Notes: generated by a model not told the origin, from the sequence alone. Numbered from the stretch's first letter, positions 41,063-49,580 are shown. The stretch is 64,000 nt of DNA from AC-32 sp963728765 (GCA_963728765.1 CAVSKX010000002.1:248001-312000), one strand, 5' to 3'. Program-made: numbers and translations.

Positions 41063-42035
41063 CGAGCCTCCGCAGCGTCTCTTCCTTGGGCAGGGCCGCG
41101 ATGACCGTCCAGAGCTCCGGGCCGCGCTCGCGGCCGGTCAGCGCGAGGCGTAGCGCGTGCAGGTCTCCGCCCACGGCTTTCAGCTCTCGCAGCAGCTCCT
41201 TGGGATCGGCGCCGCCGTTCGCCCGCTCGACCAGCTCGCGGAAGCGCTCGAGCGTCTCGGGCGCGTCGACCTTCACCGGGGCCGGCCCGAGGATGACCGC
41301 GGCGTAGTCGCGCGCCTCGTTGAGGTCGCGCGCGCCGCGCAGCGCGGGAGCGAGCTCGACGGGAGCGCCGACGCGGGCCGCCAGCTGCTCGTCGTCCAGC
41401 GCGCCGATCGCCTCGATCGCGAGTCGCCGGATGCGCGGCAGGTCGTAGTGCACGTCGTGCTTCGGCACGCCGAGCTCCTCCAGGTACGCGCGAACGGCTT
41501 CCGCGGGGATCCCGGCCTCGCGCAGGGACGCGACCGTCGAGCCCTCGGCGCGCTTCGCGAGCTTCTTGCCGTCCTCGCCGAGGATCAGCCCGTGATGGAT
41601 GAACTCCGGCGGCGTCGCGCCGAGTGCCTCGAACAGCCGGCGGTGCAGATCCTCGTTCGGGCGGTGGTCGTTCCCGCGCACGATGTCCGTGATGCCGAAG
41701 TCGACGTCGTCGACCACGCTCGCGAGGTGGTACGTAGGCGTGCCGTCCTCGCGGACGAGCGTCGTGCCGTCGAAGCGCTCGCCCAGCGGCTCTGCTGCCT
41801 CGAGGTGACGCTCGCGCCGATTGCTCTGCCGCACCGGTCCGTCGTCCCACTCGATCCCGAGCCACTCCAGGTCGCGCAGCAGCTCGTCCTCGCCGCCGGG
41901 AACGTTGCGCGCGGGGTCGGTGTCGTCGATCCGCAGGAGCATCCAGTCGCCGAGCGAGCGGTTGGCGACGGCGCTGAGCGCGTTGCCGACGTGCAGCGAG
42001 CCGGTCGGGCTAGGTGCGAAGCGGGTGCGCCTCAT
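41049..42035 (-). CDS. gltX: Compact glutamyl-tRNA synthetase
   Basis: 328 residues against about 470-490 for normal GluRS. The catalytic core has FAPSPTGSLHVGNAL (HIGH), RIDDTDP, 'ITDIVRGNDHRPNEDLHRRL' and the KMSKS equivalent KKLAKRAEGS. A short helical C-terminus ends 'LRLALTGRERGPELWTVIAA', the GluRS cage-domain signature, so it is not GluQ-RS. The connecting and anticodon-binding parts are much reduced. Leaderless ATG: TAGATT lies 7 nt upstream. Position after ispF and before cysS is as in Bacillus. Confidence 0.88.
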
Positions 42036-42042
42036 GGCGCGG

Positions 42043-42048
42043 AATCTA
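42043..42048 (-). promoter_or_regulatory. -10 element of gltX (leaderless)
   Basis: TAGATT on the minus strand, 7 nt before the ATG at 42035. It overlaps the outer arm of the 79-nt palindrome. Confidence 0.55.
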
Positions 42049-42124
42049 GTGCCTCTTCGGGTGATGCTGTCCAGTTTCTGGGTCGCGGGCTAGAAACGGA
42101 CGTGCATTGCCCGGAGGGGCACTA
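42046..42124. repeat. 79-nt imperfect palindrome between gltX and S41 peptidase
   Basis: Outer arms CTAGTGCC (42046-42053) and GGCACTAG (42117-42124) are perfect. Inner arms pair with a few mismatches (TCGGG/CCCGG, AGTTTCT/AGAAACG) around a GC-rich loop near 42080-42091. It contains the TAG stop of the S41 gene at one end and the gltX -10 at the other. It looks like a MITE remnant or a large terminator. Confidence 0.6.
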
Positions 42125-43393
42125 GCGCCGGGGGCGATAGGCGAGCGCGGCCGCGAGCACGGGATCCTTGCCGCGGAAGAAGGCGCGGGAGCCGAGCGGC
42201 ACCGTGACCTTCGGCTCGATCGCGACGCGCGTGTCCGCGGCGAAGCTCTTCTGCCAGTACCTGCCGGCGACCTCGACGTTCAGGCCGGCGGTCGGGAGCT
42301 CGACCCCGGCCGCGTCGCCGTAGAGGTTCGGGCTGCCACCGGAAGTCTCGCCGACGAAGACCGCCCTGGTCTTGCGCTCGAGCTCGGTGATGAAGTTCTC
42401 CGCCGCCGAGAAGGTGCTGCGCGAGATCAGGACGACGAGCCGGCCGCGTCGGTTGACCCACTTCGAGCGCAGAGCGCGCAGGAGATCGGTGTAAGTGTGG
42501 TTGTCGCCGCCGGGGTTGAGCCGCACGTCCACGATCACGCGGCGCACCTTCTTGCGCTTCGCGAGCCGAAGCACCTGGCGCGCCTCGGTGTAGGTCGAGC
42601 CGACCGTGAAGTTGTAACCGACGAAGACTGCACGGCCACCCGCGATCGTGGTCACGTAGTGGTCCTGGCCACGGCGGCGCAGGTACAACGGCGCCGGTCG
42701 CCGCGGGAGCGCGTAGACGAACCCCGGGAAGGCCGGCTCCATCAGGCGCAGGTACCGCGCCGCCGTGACCGGTGCGAGCGTGACGGCGGTCGCGGCCGCA
42801 CCCGGCTTCTGGAATGTGAACCGCGCGGGGCCCGCGCCGCCGCGCAGGCCGAGGCCGTGCAGCACCTCGGCGGTGAGCATGAAGCTCATGAAGCGGTCGG
42901 TCCGCGTCGCCTCGTTGTCGCGCGGGACGAGCGGCCGGACCTGCCGCTCGAGCGCGTCCGCGGAGAGGCCGTCGATCGCGAGCAGCTTCGAGCCGACGAG
43001 CGAGCTGTGGCCCGGCGCCGCGACGACGAAGAGACCGTCGCTGAACTTGTAGAGGTAGAGCGGGAAGAGGTGCAGCACCCGCCGGTGCGCCGAGTCGAGC
43101 GGGAAGATCCCCGAGTGCCCGTCGCGCTCGCCGAGCAGGTTCGTGAAGCGCATCAGCTCGACGAGCAGTTGGTCCGCCGAGAGCGTCGGCGCACGGGCGG
43201 CCAGGTTGTCAGCGGCTCCCTGGAACGCGGCCTCGGGGGTCGCGTGGAACGGGTTCGGGTGGATCTCCCGGATGCGCTGCATCAACGTGCGGACGTCGTC
43301 GGCCGGGGTGCTCGGAGCGGGGTTCGCTTGCTGGGCCGCACCCGCTGCGGCGGCCAGGGCCGCTGCGAGACTGACGAGCAGGATCCGGCGCAT
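42122..43393 (-). CDS. Secreted S41-family (tail-specific) peptidase
   Basis: 423 residues. A signal peptide (about residues 4-22), an N-terminal helical domain ('DDVRTLMQRIREIHPNPFHA'), a central region without a recognisable PDZ, and an S41 core with VDVRLNPGGDN and the catalytic serine in RSTFSAAENF, followed by GETSGGSPN. The ATG at 43393 is chosen because TAAAGT (43401-43406) lies 7 nt upstream and covers the alternative GTG at 43402. Target unknown. Confidence 0.82.
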   Translation of the reverse strand: MRRILLVSLAAALAAAAGAAQQANPAPSTPADDVRTLMQRIREIHPNPFHATPEAAFQGAADNLAARAPTLSADQLLVELMRFTNLLGERDGHSGIFPLDSAHRRVLHLFPLYLYKFSDGLFVVAAPGHSSLVGSKLLAIDGLSADALERQVRPLVPRDNEATRTDRFMSFMLTAEVLHGLGLRGGAGPARFTFQKPGAAATAVTLAPVTAARYLRLMEPAFPGFVYALPRRPAPLYLRRRGQDHYVTTIAGGRAVFVGYNFTVGSTYTEARQVLRLAKRKKVRRVIVDVRLNPGGDNHTYTDLLRALRSKWVNRRGRLVVLISRSTFSAAENFITELERKTRAVFVGETSGGSPNLYGDAAGVELPTAGLNVEVAGRYWQKSFAADTRVAIEPKVTVPLGSRAFFRGKDPVLAAALAYRPRR

Positions 43394-43400
43394 CTGGCTC

Positions 43401-43406
43401 ACTTTA
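43401..43406 (-). promoter_or_regulatory. -10 element of S41 peptidase gene (leaderless)
   Basis: TAAAGT on the minus strand, 7 nt before the ATG at 43393. Confidence 0.55.
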
Positions 43407-43428
43407 CCAATACTAAAATCCGTTTGCC

Positions 43429-43434
43429 TAGACT
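43429..43434 (+). promoter_or_regulatory. -10 element of XRE-cupin gene (leaderless)
   Basis: TAGACT, 6 nt before the GTG at 43441. The two divergent -10 elements are 22 nt apart in an AT-rich stretch. Confidence 0.55.
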
Positions 43435-43440
43435 TACATC

Positions 43441-44016
43441 GTGACCACCATGCCGCCCCAGACGGAGCTCCGAGTCGGGGCGCGGCTGCGCGCGCGGAGG
43501 CTCGAGCTCGGGCTCACGATGGCCGAGGTCGCGGAGCGAGCCGGCCTTACCGCCGGGTTCATCAGCCAGCTCGAGCGCGACCTCACGTCGGCCTCGCTGT
43601 CGTCCCTCTACCGGATCTGCGCCGTGCTCGGGATGCGCGTGGGAAACCTCGTCGACGACGTGCCCGCCGGCCGGCTGATCCGGCGCGAGGAGCAGGCACG
43701 GCGCTCACTGGCGCTGGGCAACACAGAGCACCTGCTGCTCTCTTCCGGCGACGAGCGGCGCTTCCACGTCACCGAGTCGCACATCCCGCCCGGAGCGAGC
43801 GCGGGCGACGAGCTCTACACGTTGCCGGCCGACGTCGAGCTCGTCTACGTCCTGCGTGGGTCGCTCGAGTTGCGCGTCGGCGAGGAGACACACCTCCTTG
43901 AGGAAGGCGACACGCTCACGTACTCGCCGCGTGACCCACACACCTGGCGAAACCCCTCCGAGACAGTTGAGGCCGTCGTCTTGTGGACGGCGCTGCCGAA
44001 TCCGTACGTCGTCTAA
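43441..44016 (+). CDS. XRE helix-turn-helix regulator with C-terminal cupin
   Basis: 191 residues. N-terminal HTH ('RLRARRLELGLTMAEVAERA', then SQLERDLTSASLSSLYRI) and a C-terminal cupin_2 barrel (about residues 110-185: PGASAGDELYT, 'VELVYVLRGSLELRVGEETH', 'EEGDTLTYSPRDPHTWRN'). Such proteins sense small metabolites and regulate adjacent transport or catabolic genes. It is divergent from the S41 peptidase and may control it. The leaderless GTG is set by TAGACT. Confidence 0.9.
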   Translation: MTTMPPQTELRVGARLRARRLELGLTMAEVAERAGLTAGFISQLERDLTSASLSSLYRICAVLGMRVGNLVDDVPAGRLIRREEQARRSLALGNTEHLLLSSGDERRFHVTESHIPPGASAGDELYTLPADVELVYVLRGSLELRVGEETHLLEEGDTLTYSPRDPHTWRNPSETVEAVVLWTALPNPYVV

Positions 44017-44477
44017 AGCTCGATCGAGTAGCCGACGTCGGTGGGGTGCGGACGGAACGGCACCACTCGCGTCTCGCCGTTCTCGTGCCAGCCGAGCCGT
44101 TCGTAGAAGCGGCGCGCGCGGGCGTTCTCCTCCAGCACCCAGAGGTTGCAGCGCGACGCGCCGTCGGCGCGTTGCCGTGCAAGCACCTCGTCGTGCAGGG
44201 TGCGCCCGACTCCCCGGCTCCACCACTCGGGCAGCACGTAGAGCCCGTCCAGCCACTCGGCGCGTGCGCCGGCCACCCCGACGGCGGCGCCGTTCTCCTC
44301 ACGGACGAGCACGGTGACCGCGGGATCGTCGATGAAGCTCTCCCAGCGCCGGACGATCTCGCCCATCGGGAACGGGTAGAGCTCGGGCGGGAAGATGTGC
44401 GCGTTGGCGGCGAGCGACGCGTCGCGCTGGATTGCCGCGAGCGACTCGGCTTCGTCCGGCCGCGCCTCCCTGATCAA
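44013..44477 (-). CDS. GNAT-family N-acetyltransferase
   Basis: 154 residues. The GNAT core is visible: 'TVLVREENGAAVGVAGARAE' strands, LDGLYVLPEWWSRGVGRTL (acetyl-CoA loop, RGxGxx/V), and NLWVLEENARARRFYERLGW. Substrate unknown. A TTG start at 44477 overlaps the stop of the dienelactone-hydrolase gene as TTGA. It ends 4 nt inside the convergent XRE-cupin gene. Confidence 0.87.
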   Translation of the reverse strand: MIREARPDEAESLAAIQRDASLAANAHIFPPELYPFPMGEIVRRWESFIDDPAVTVLVREENGAAVGVAGARAEWLDGLYVLPEWWSRGVGRTLHDEVLARQRADGASRCNLWVLEENARARRFYERLGWHENGETRVVPFRPHPTDVGYSIEL

Positions 44478-45229
44478 CGGCCGTGGCGCTCGATGAAGTC
44501 GAGCATCCGCGCCCAGGCGTCCTCGGAGGCGGAGGCGAACTCTTCTTGCTTGCGATCGAAGAAGCTGTGCGGCGCGCCCTCGTAGACGACCAGCTCGTGC
44601 TCGACGCCTGCTTCGGCGAGCGCGCGTTCAAAGGCCTCGTTCTGGTCGGCCGTGATGTTCTGGTCGGCCCCTGCCTGAAGCGCCAGGATCGGCGCCTGGA
44701 TGGCCGCGGCGAGCTGCGCAGGGCCCGGCTTGCCGTCGGCGGACTCGCCCGGACGGCCGTAGAAGCCGACCGCACCGGCGAGGCCGTGCCCGGCCGCCGC
44801 GGCGAGCCATGAGTGGCGGCCTCCCATGCAGAAGCCGACGGCGAAGACCGTGCCGACGCCGAGCGAGCGCAGGTGCTCGACCGCTGCGCGCACGTCCTGC
44901 TGGATCTCCTCGGGAGTCACCGCCTCGACGTGGGGCTTCCGGTCGAAGGTGTCGTCACGTTTCTCCGCGCCGGCGGTGCGGCCGAAGTAGTCGAACGCGA
45001 GTGCCGTGTAGCCGCGTTCGGCGAAGCGAAGCGCCAGCTCCTCGTAGAAGCGATACAGCCCGCGCACGTCCGGGAGGATCACGACGCCGGTGTCAGACAC
45101 CGTGTCGGAAGTCGCGAGGAAGGCGGCGAAGCGGTTGCCGTCGCGCGCCTCCAGCACGAGATCGTCGTGCGAGACGGCCGCCCCGGAGATGACCGGGATC
45201 GGCGGCGAGGAGTCGAGCTCGAAGCACAC
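44474..45229 (-). CDS. Dienelactone hydrolase-family protein
   Basis: 251 residues of alpha/beta-hydrolase fold. Nucleophile Cys in GFCMGGRHS, Asp in the 'LALQAGADQNITADQ' region and His in GAPHSFFDR form the Cys-Asp-His triad of DLH enzymes. It may hydrolyse lactones or esters from aromatic catabolism, but no pathway genes are nearby. The GTG at 45229 has a TAGACT (45241-45246) 11 nt upstream, whose CTAG core is shared with the opposite-strand -10 of the mutY-like gene. Confidence 0.88.
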   Translation of the reverse strand: MCFELDSSPPIPVISGAAVSHDDLVLEARDGNRFAAFLATSDTVSDTGVVILPDVRGLYRFYEELALRFAERGYTALAFDYFGRTAGAEKRDDTFDRKPHVEAVTPEEIQQDVRAAVEHLRSLGVGTVFAVGFCMGGRHSWLAAAAGHGLAGAVGFYGRPGESADGKPGPAQLAAAIQAPILALQAGADQNITADQNEAFERALAEAGVEHELVVYEGAPHSFFDRKQEEFASASEDAWARMLDFIERHGR

Positions 45230-45244
45230 GGCCGGGCCGGAGTC

Positions 45245-45250
45245 TAGGGT
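45245..45250 (+). promoter_or_regulatory. -10 element of mutY (leaderless), overlapping a divergent -10
   Basis: TAGGGT, 7 nt before the GTG at 45258. It overlaps the minus-strand TAGACT (45241-45246), so the two promoters share CTAG and cannot be open together. Confidence 0.55.
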
Positions 45251-45257
45251 CTCGCGC

Positions 45258-45977
45258 GTGAATGAGGCGCTCCTTCGCTGGTTCGGCGAGCACGGCCGCG
45301 ACCTGCCGTGGCGAAAGACGCGCGACCCGTACGCGATCCTGGTCTCCGAGGTGATGCTGCAGCAGACGCAGGCGGCGCGCGTCGTCCCGCGCTGGCTGGC
45401 CTGGCTCGGGCGTTGGCCGTCGGTGGAGGCGCTGGCCGCGGCTCCGACGGCGGAGGTGATCCGCGAGTGGCAAGGGCTCGGCTACAACCGGCGCGCGGTC
45501 ACCCTGCAGCGCGCGGCGCGCATGGTCGCCGCGAGTGGCTGGCCCGACGACCTGACGGAGCTACCCGGAATCGGCCGCTACACCGCGGACGCCGTCGCGT
45601 GCTTCGCGTTCGGGCGCGAGGTGCTCCCACTGGACGTGAACGTGCGGCGCGTGCAGGAGCGAAGCGGCGGGAGCTTCGACCACACCTGCGCCCAGGCGCT
45701 GATGGACCTCGGCGCTACGGTCTGCATCGCCCGGGTGCCGCGCTGCGGCATGTGCCCGCTGGGGAGCTCGTGCCCGTCGCGCGGCAGGCGCTTCGAGCCG
45801 CTGCGCAAGCAGGGCCCGTTCGAGGGCTCGTTCCGCCACCGGCGGGCCGCGACGCTGCGGTTGGTTGCCGAATGCCCCCGCGCGCTCGAGTCGCTCGACG
45901 CCGCCGCGGTGAGCTCGCTGGAACGGGACGAGCTCGTCCTGGTCGAGGACGAGCTCGTCAGGCTCCCTTCGAGTTAG
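45258..45977 (+). CDS. mutY: A/G-specific adenine glycosylase (MutY-like)
   Basis: 239 residues. EndoIII-fold: 'ILVSEVMLQQTQAARVVPRW' (MutY-type catalytic Glu in SEVMLQQT), the helix-hairpin-helix ELPGIGRYTADAVACFAFG, catalytic Asp in PLDVNVRRV, and [4Fe-4S] ligands C-x6-C-x2-C-x5-C (CIARVPRCGMCPLGSSC). It removes A opposite 8-oxoG. It lacks most of the C-terminal NUDIX-like domain of full MutY (about 290-350 residues). The GTG is set by TAGGGT 7 nt upstream; the longer frame from 45090 is antisense to the hydrolase. Confidence 0.87.
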   Translation: MNEALLRWFGEHGRDLPWRKTRDPYAILVSEVMLQQTQAARVVPRWLAWLGRWPSVEALAAAPTAEVIREWQGLGYNRRAVTLQRAARMVAASGWPDDLTELPGIGRYTADAVACFAFGREVLPLDVNVRRVQERSGGSFDHTCAQALMDLGATVCIARVPRCGMCPLGSSCPSRGRRFEPLRKQGPFEGSFRHRRAATLRLVAECPRALESLDAAAVSSLERDELVLVEDELVRLPSS

Positions 45978-46477
45978 CTCGTGAAGCCGGTCGCGGCGAT
46001 GTACGCGCCGGCGCCTCCGTTCGGATGCACGAGCAGAACCGGTGCCAGACACCGTGACGGAACCGTCACGTGCTGGCGCACGCGCGCGTTGCCGCTCTGC
46101 GAGAGCGGCACCGACTGGGTGGTGAACGCCGCCGCCGGATCGGAGTCCGGCGAGCAGTAGAGCGAGATCGTGATCGACGTCACCGGGCCGGCGTTGCCGA
46201 GGCTCGGGATGATCAGTCCGCGTATCCGGGCCTCGAACCGGCCTTTTCGGCTGAGCGTCGCGTCGCCGCCTCCCTGCCAGGGGAGGCCGCCGCGGACGAC
46301 GCCGTGGATGTTCTGGTCGCTGAGGATGCTGCCGACGAGATGCTGACGCAGCACCGTCTTGTGGCCGTGGCCGTGGTCGCGTCCGCGGTGGCCTCCGTGG
46401 TCTGCAGCGGCGGCGGCGACGAACACGACCGCCGCGACGAGCACAGCCGCCAGGAATGACTTCTTCGTGAAGCTCAT
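45974..46477 (-). CDS. Secreted histidine-rich protein, unknown function
   Basis: 167 residues. A signal peptide (about residues 6-25) leads to a His-rich patch DHGGHRGRDHGHGH (possible metal binding), then a beta-rich domain with 'GPVTSITISLYCSPDS' and two cysteines that may form a disulfide. Clear ribosome-binding site GAGAGGAGGG before the ATG at 46477. It overlaps the convergent mutY-like gene by 4 nt. No family recognised. Confidence 0.75.
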   Translation of the reverse strand: MSFTKKSFLAAVLVAAVVFVAAAAADHGGHRGRDHGHGHKTVLRQHLVGSILSDQNIHGVVRGGLPWQGGGDATLSRKGRFEARIRGLIIPSLGNAGPVTSITISLYCSPDSDPAAAFTTQSVPLSQSGNARVRQHVTVPSRCLAPVLLVHPNGGAGAYIAATGFTS

Positions 46478-46539
46478 GACCCTCCTCTCTCGGGACTTAC
46501 GGACGGAGGTACGGAGGCTCGGAAGCTTCGGTTCGGTTC

Positions 46540-47238
46540 TCAGGCCGGGTGGCGCATCCAGACGTTCGGCTCCCGGTAGCTACCGAGGTCGCGCTCGCGG
46601 TCGATCTCGACCGGGACGAGCGCGCCCTCGACGACGTAGCTGCCGCTCTCGGGGAACTCGAGGCCGCACCACTGCTCCAGCTCGGCGACGGTCCCTTCGG
46701 AGACCAGCGAGTCGGGCGCGGGACCGAGGATCTCCGCCCCCGCGCGCTCGTGTGCGCGCAGCCACGGGTCGAACAGCAGCCGGTCGGGGCGGCGCCACTC
46801 GATGTAGCGCTCGATCGGAGTCAGCGGGTAACGGTGCTTGAGGTTCGGCCGCACGGGCGCGAACAGATCCCAGCCACGTGCGGCGGCGAGGCCGCGCATG
46901 TGCTCCAGCATCAGCCGCGACAGACCCTCGCCTTGGCGGTCGGGGTCGATCAGGATCGCGAGCGCGCAGAGCCGGTCGGGCTCGCCGTCCCCGAAGCCGT
47001 TCGTGAAGGCGTCGCGCCAGCCGGGCGGCAGTCCGGAGACCGGGATCGAGTTGCCCTCGGCCAAGACGCGGCCGTCGTCCTCGACCAGCGCGAACTGGAA
47101 CTCCGCGCGCTCCTCGTGGAGCCGCCCCCAGTAGGCATTCGAGATCGCGTCGTGGAAGACGATCTCCGGCCAGGCGCGGCGCAGCTGCACGAAGGCCTCG
47201 CTCCCGCGGATCTCCGGCGAGATGGGAACGACCTTCAC
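46540..47238 (-). CDS. GNAT-type acetyltransferase, large form
   Basis: 232 residues. A GNAT-like N-half ('FQFALVEDDGRVLAEGNSIP', 'LCALAILIDPDRQGEGLSRL') binds acetyl-CoA. The C-half has 'FAPVRPNLKHRYPLTPIERY' and a Trp-rich end, typical of a large actinobacterial GNAT subgroup. The GTG at 47238 overlaps the ispF stop (GTGA), so it is co-translated with ispF. The frame upstream of 47238 is ispF shadow. Substrate unknown. Confidence 0.8.
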   Translation of the reverse strand: MKVVPISPEIRGSEAFVQLRRAWPEIVFHDAISNAYWGRLHEERAEFQFALVEDDGRVLAEGNSIPVSGLPPGWRDAFTNGFGDGEPDRLCALAILIDPDRQGEGLSRLMLEHMRGLAAARGWDLFAPVRPNLKHRYPLTPIERYIEWRRPDRLLFDPWLRAHERAGAEILGPAPDSLVSEGTVAELEQWCGLEFPESGSYVVEGALVPVEIDRERDLGSYREPNVWMRHPA

Positions 47239-47702
47239 GACAGCAGCACGACGGCGATCGCGGCCAGCCCCTCCCCCCGGCCGGTGAAGCCGAGGCGGTC
47301 GGTTGTCGTCGCACGAACCGTGACGAGACCGGTTTCGACGCCCATCGCCTCGGCCAGGCGCGCCTGCATCGCTGCACGGAGCGGTGCGATGCGCGGCTCC
47401 TCGCCGACGAGCACGCAGTCGGCATTCGCGAGCTCGAAGCCGGCCTCGCAAACCTGCGCGTAGGCGCGCGAGAGCAGGTCGAGCGAGGAGGCGCCCTCCC
47501 ACTCCGGCTCGCCCGACGGGAAGAGCGAGCCGATGTCGCCCATCCCGGCCGCGCCCAGGAGGGCGTCGATCAGAGCGTGTGCGATCACGTCGCCGTCGGA
47601 GTGGCCGGCGAGCCCGCGGTCGGACTCCAGCTCGACCCCACCGAGCACGAGCGGCACGCCCTCGACGAGCGCGTGTGCGTCCACTCCGAGCCCGACCCTC
47701 AC
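47235..47702 (-). CDS. ispF: 2-C-methyl-D-erythritol 2,4-cyclodiphosphate synthase
   Basis: 155 residues, standard length. Metal ligands in GVDAHAL (DxH) and GHSDGDVIAHALIDALLGA, and the C-terminal ATTTDRLGFTGRGEGLAA. It cyclises CDP-ME-2P in the MEP isoprenoid pathway, together with ispD 1.1 kb upstream. The start is a GTG at 47702 overlapping the PHP gene by 4 nt. Confidence 0.96.
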   Translation of the reverse strand: MRVGLGVDAHALVEGVPLVLGGVELESDRGLAGHSDGDVIAHALIDALLGAAGMGDIGSLFPSGEPEWEGASSLDLLSRAYAQVCEAGFELANADCVLVGEEPRIAPLRAAMQARLAEAMGVETGLVTVRATTTDRLGFTGRGEGLAAIAVVLLS

Positions 47703-48484
47703 CCGAGCGGCTCCTGCCGCGCGCGGCGTCCCTCGAACACCGTCACGGTCTCGTAGCCCGCGGCGCGGGCGAGCTCGGCCGCCCGGTCGAAGTCGCGGCC
47801 GACGTTCGCCGGAACGTGAGCGTCTGAGGCGAGCGTGATCGGCGCCTTCGCCGCCTCGAGGAAGGCGGAATCCGGGTACAGCTCTCCGACCGGCTTGTAG
47901 AGGCCGTTCGTGGAGATCTCGAGCGCGACGCCGTTCAGCGCCGGGTACTCGAGGGCTCCTACCGGCCTCCGTCCGAAGATCTTCGGCAGGTCCGGATGCG
48001 CGACCACGTCGACGTGACCGGAGGCGACGAGCTCGGCCAGGGCGGCGAAGTAGCGTCGCCAGACCTCCTCCACGGACAGCTGCGCCCAGACGCCCTCCTC
48101 AGGCGCGGAGTCGATCGCCAGGCCGTCGACGTTGTGCACGGAGCCGAGCAGGAAGTCCCACGGATACGGCTCGAGCACGGCCGCCAGCTCGTCCTGACGG
48201 TCGCCGACGTGGTCGACCTCGAGGCCGAGCTTGACCGGGAGGCCTTGCCGCTTCGCCTCGACCACCGCGTCGACGTACGCCTCCAGGTCGTACACGCAGC
48301 GCTCCGATTCATAGGGCCGATCCCAGAGCGCGCGGGTCTGGCAGAAGTAGTAGACGTGCTCGGTGAAGCCGATCTCATCGACGCCGCGCCGCGCCGCGGT
48401 CTCGACGAACGGCTCCACGGCGTCGACCCGGTGCGCGATCCGCTCGTCGGGATCGCGCAGGTGCATGTGGTAGTCGACGATCAC
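47699..48484 (-). CDS. PHP-domain phosphoesterase (histidinol-phosphatase-like)
   Basis: 261 residues. Metal-binding motifs of PHP proteins: DYHMHLRD (about residues 4-11), GFTEH (about 39-43), LGLEVDH, GSVHNVDG, VVAHPDLP and SDAHVPANVG. Fits HisK-type histidinol-phosphatase, but no histidine genes are near. It lies between ispD and ispF in the conserved block. The GTG at 48484 directly follows the stop of the membrane-protein gene. Confidence 0.83.
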   Translation of the reverse strand: MIVDYHMHLRDPDERIAHRVDAVEPFVETAARRGVDEIGFTEHVYYFCQTRALWDRPYESERCVYDLEAYVDAVVEAKRQGLPVKLGLEVDHVGDRQDELAAVLEPYPWDFLLGSVHNVDGLAIDSAPEEGVWAQLSVEEVWRRYFAALAELVASGHVDVVAHPDLPKIFGRRPVGALEYPALNGVALEISTNGLYKPVGELYPDSAFLEAAKAPITLASDAHVPANVGRDFDRAAELARAAGYETVTVFEGRRARQEPLG

Positions 48485-48799
48485 TCAGCGCATGACCTTG
48501 TCGAAATCCCTGGCGAGCCTCGGCAGGAGCATCTGCCAGACGAGGCTCTCGACCACGAGCAACACGAAGGCGGCGAGGAACAGCCAGTGCCCGACGGACG
48601 GCGAGCCGAACGCGGCAAAGGCGAGCGCCAGCCCGACCACAACCCAGGCGACCGCGCGCTCGACCACCAGCAGCCACAACGCGCCCGACGCCTGCTCGTC
48701 CCGGCGTCGAAGCCGCCGGGCCATGCGGACGAGCCACGCGATCCCGCCGACAGCGAAAGCCCCGCCGACCGCCAGCAGGACGACGTCGGCGGCGCTCAC
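48485..48799 (-). CDS. Small three-helix membrane protein
   Basis: 104 residues with three transmembrane segments (about residues 4-22, 44-63 and 68-86). A basic loop MARRLRRRDEQ and a polar C-terminus 'PRLARDFDKVMR' are present. The GTG at 48799 overlaps the ispD stop as GTGA, so it is coupled to ispD. The position recalls yacL in the Bacillus cluster but there is no PIN domain, so it is not YacL. Function unknown. Confidence 0.72.
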   Translation of the reverse strand: MSAADVVLLAVGGAFAVGGIAWLVRMARRLRRRDEQASGALWLLVVERAVAWVVVGLALAFAAFGSPSVGHWLFLAAFVLLVVESLVWQMLLPRLARDFDKVMR

Positions 48800-49509
48800 T
48801 CCTCGGCCACCCAGCTCTCGACGAGCGCCAGGTCCTCGGCGTCCGTGACCTTGAGCAGGCGCGGGTCGCCCTCGACCCACTTCACGCGTCCGCCCTGCGC
48901 CTCCACGAGCGACGAGCAGTCCGTCGCCGAGGCGACGTCGCCGGCGACCGCGCGACGCAGCACGTCTGCCAGGAACGCCTGCGGAGTCTGCACCGCGACG
49001 AGATCCTCCCGCGGCACCGTCTCCAGTACGCGCTCGCCCTCCACCCGCTTGACCGTATCTGCGAGCGGCACGGCCGGGACGACCGCGTCCCAGCCCTCGG
49101 AGAGCGGCGCGAGCACGCGTTCGGTGACCTCGTCCGGCAGAAGCGGCCGAGCCGCGTCGTGCACGAGCACCACCGCGGCCTCGTCCGGCACAGCCTCCAG
49201 CGCGAGGCGGACGGATTCCGACCTTGACACGCCACCGGTCACCACCGAGTGCACCTTTGTGGCCGCGATCTCCTCCGCCACCAGGATCGACGGCTCCTCC
49301 CAGTCAGGAGGAGCCGCGATCACGATCCGGTCGATCCAGTCCGAGTTCTCCAGCCGCTCGAGGCTCTCCGCGAGCAGCGGTCTACCGCCGAGGCGCGCGA
49401 ACGCCTTCGGCCGGTCGGAGCCGAGCCGCTCGCCGCGACCTGCCGCAGCGAGGACGGCCCAGACCGATATGAGCCCTAACCCCCTTGCCCAGAAGGCGAG
49501 ACGCCCCAA
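48796..49509 (-). CDS. ispD: 2-C-methyl-D-erythritol 4-phosphate cytidylyltransferase
   Basis: 237 residues as opened, about 225 in the core. CTP-binding VLAAAGRGERLGSDRPKAF, 'VVLVHDAARPLLPDEVTERV', TVKRV and 'VQTPQAFLADVLRRA' are diagnostic. It makes CDP-methylerythritol. The only in-frame start near the N-terminus is a TTG at 49509, which adds about 13 residues (WARGLGLIS) before the usual IspD start 'VWAVLAAAG'. No ribosome-binding site is seen, so the start is uncertain. It lies downstream of carD. Confidence 0.9.
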   Translation of the reverse strand: MGRLAFWARGLGLISVWAVLAAAGRGERLGSDRPKAFARLGGRPLLAESLERLENSDWIDRIVIAAPPDWEEPSILVAEEIAATKVHSVVTGGVSRSESVRLALEAVPDEAAVVLVHDAARPLLPDEVTERVLAPLSEGWDAVVPAVPLADTVKRVEGERVLETVPREDLVAVQTPQAFLADVLRRAVAGDVASATDCSSLVEAQGGRVKWVEGDPRLLKVTDAEDLALVESWVAEE

Positions 49510-49518
49510 CCGGTCATT

Positions 49519-49580
49519 TCAGACGATCGGGCGAGCAAAGCCCGCCCGATCTGAGACCGGCATCGCAAGCGACGCCTCAG
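49519..49580 (+). repeat. Intergenic palindromic element, copy 3
   Basis: Contains CAGACGATCGGGCG, loop AGCAAAGC, CCGCCCGATCTG (hairpin I) and GGCATCG-CAAG-CGACGCC (hairpin II), with CCGGTC/GACCGG outside. The last bases overlap the carD stop codon. The core GCAAAGCC and GCAAGCGA match copy 2. Confidence 0.65.
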
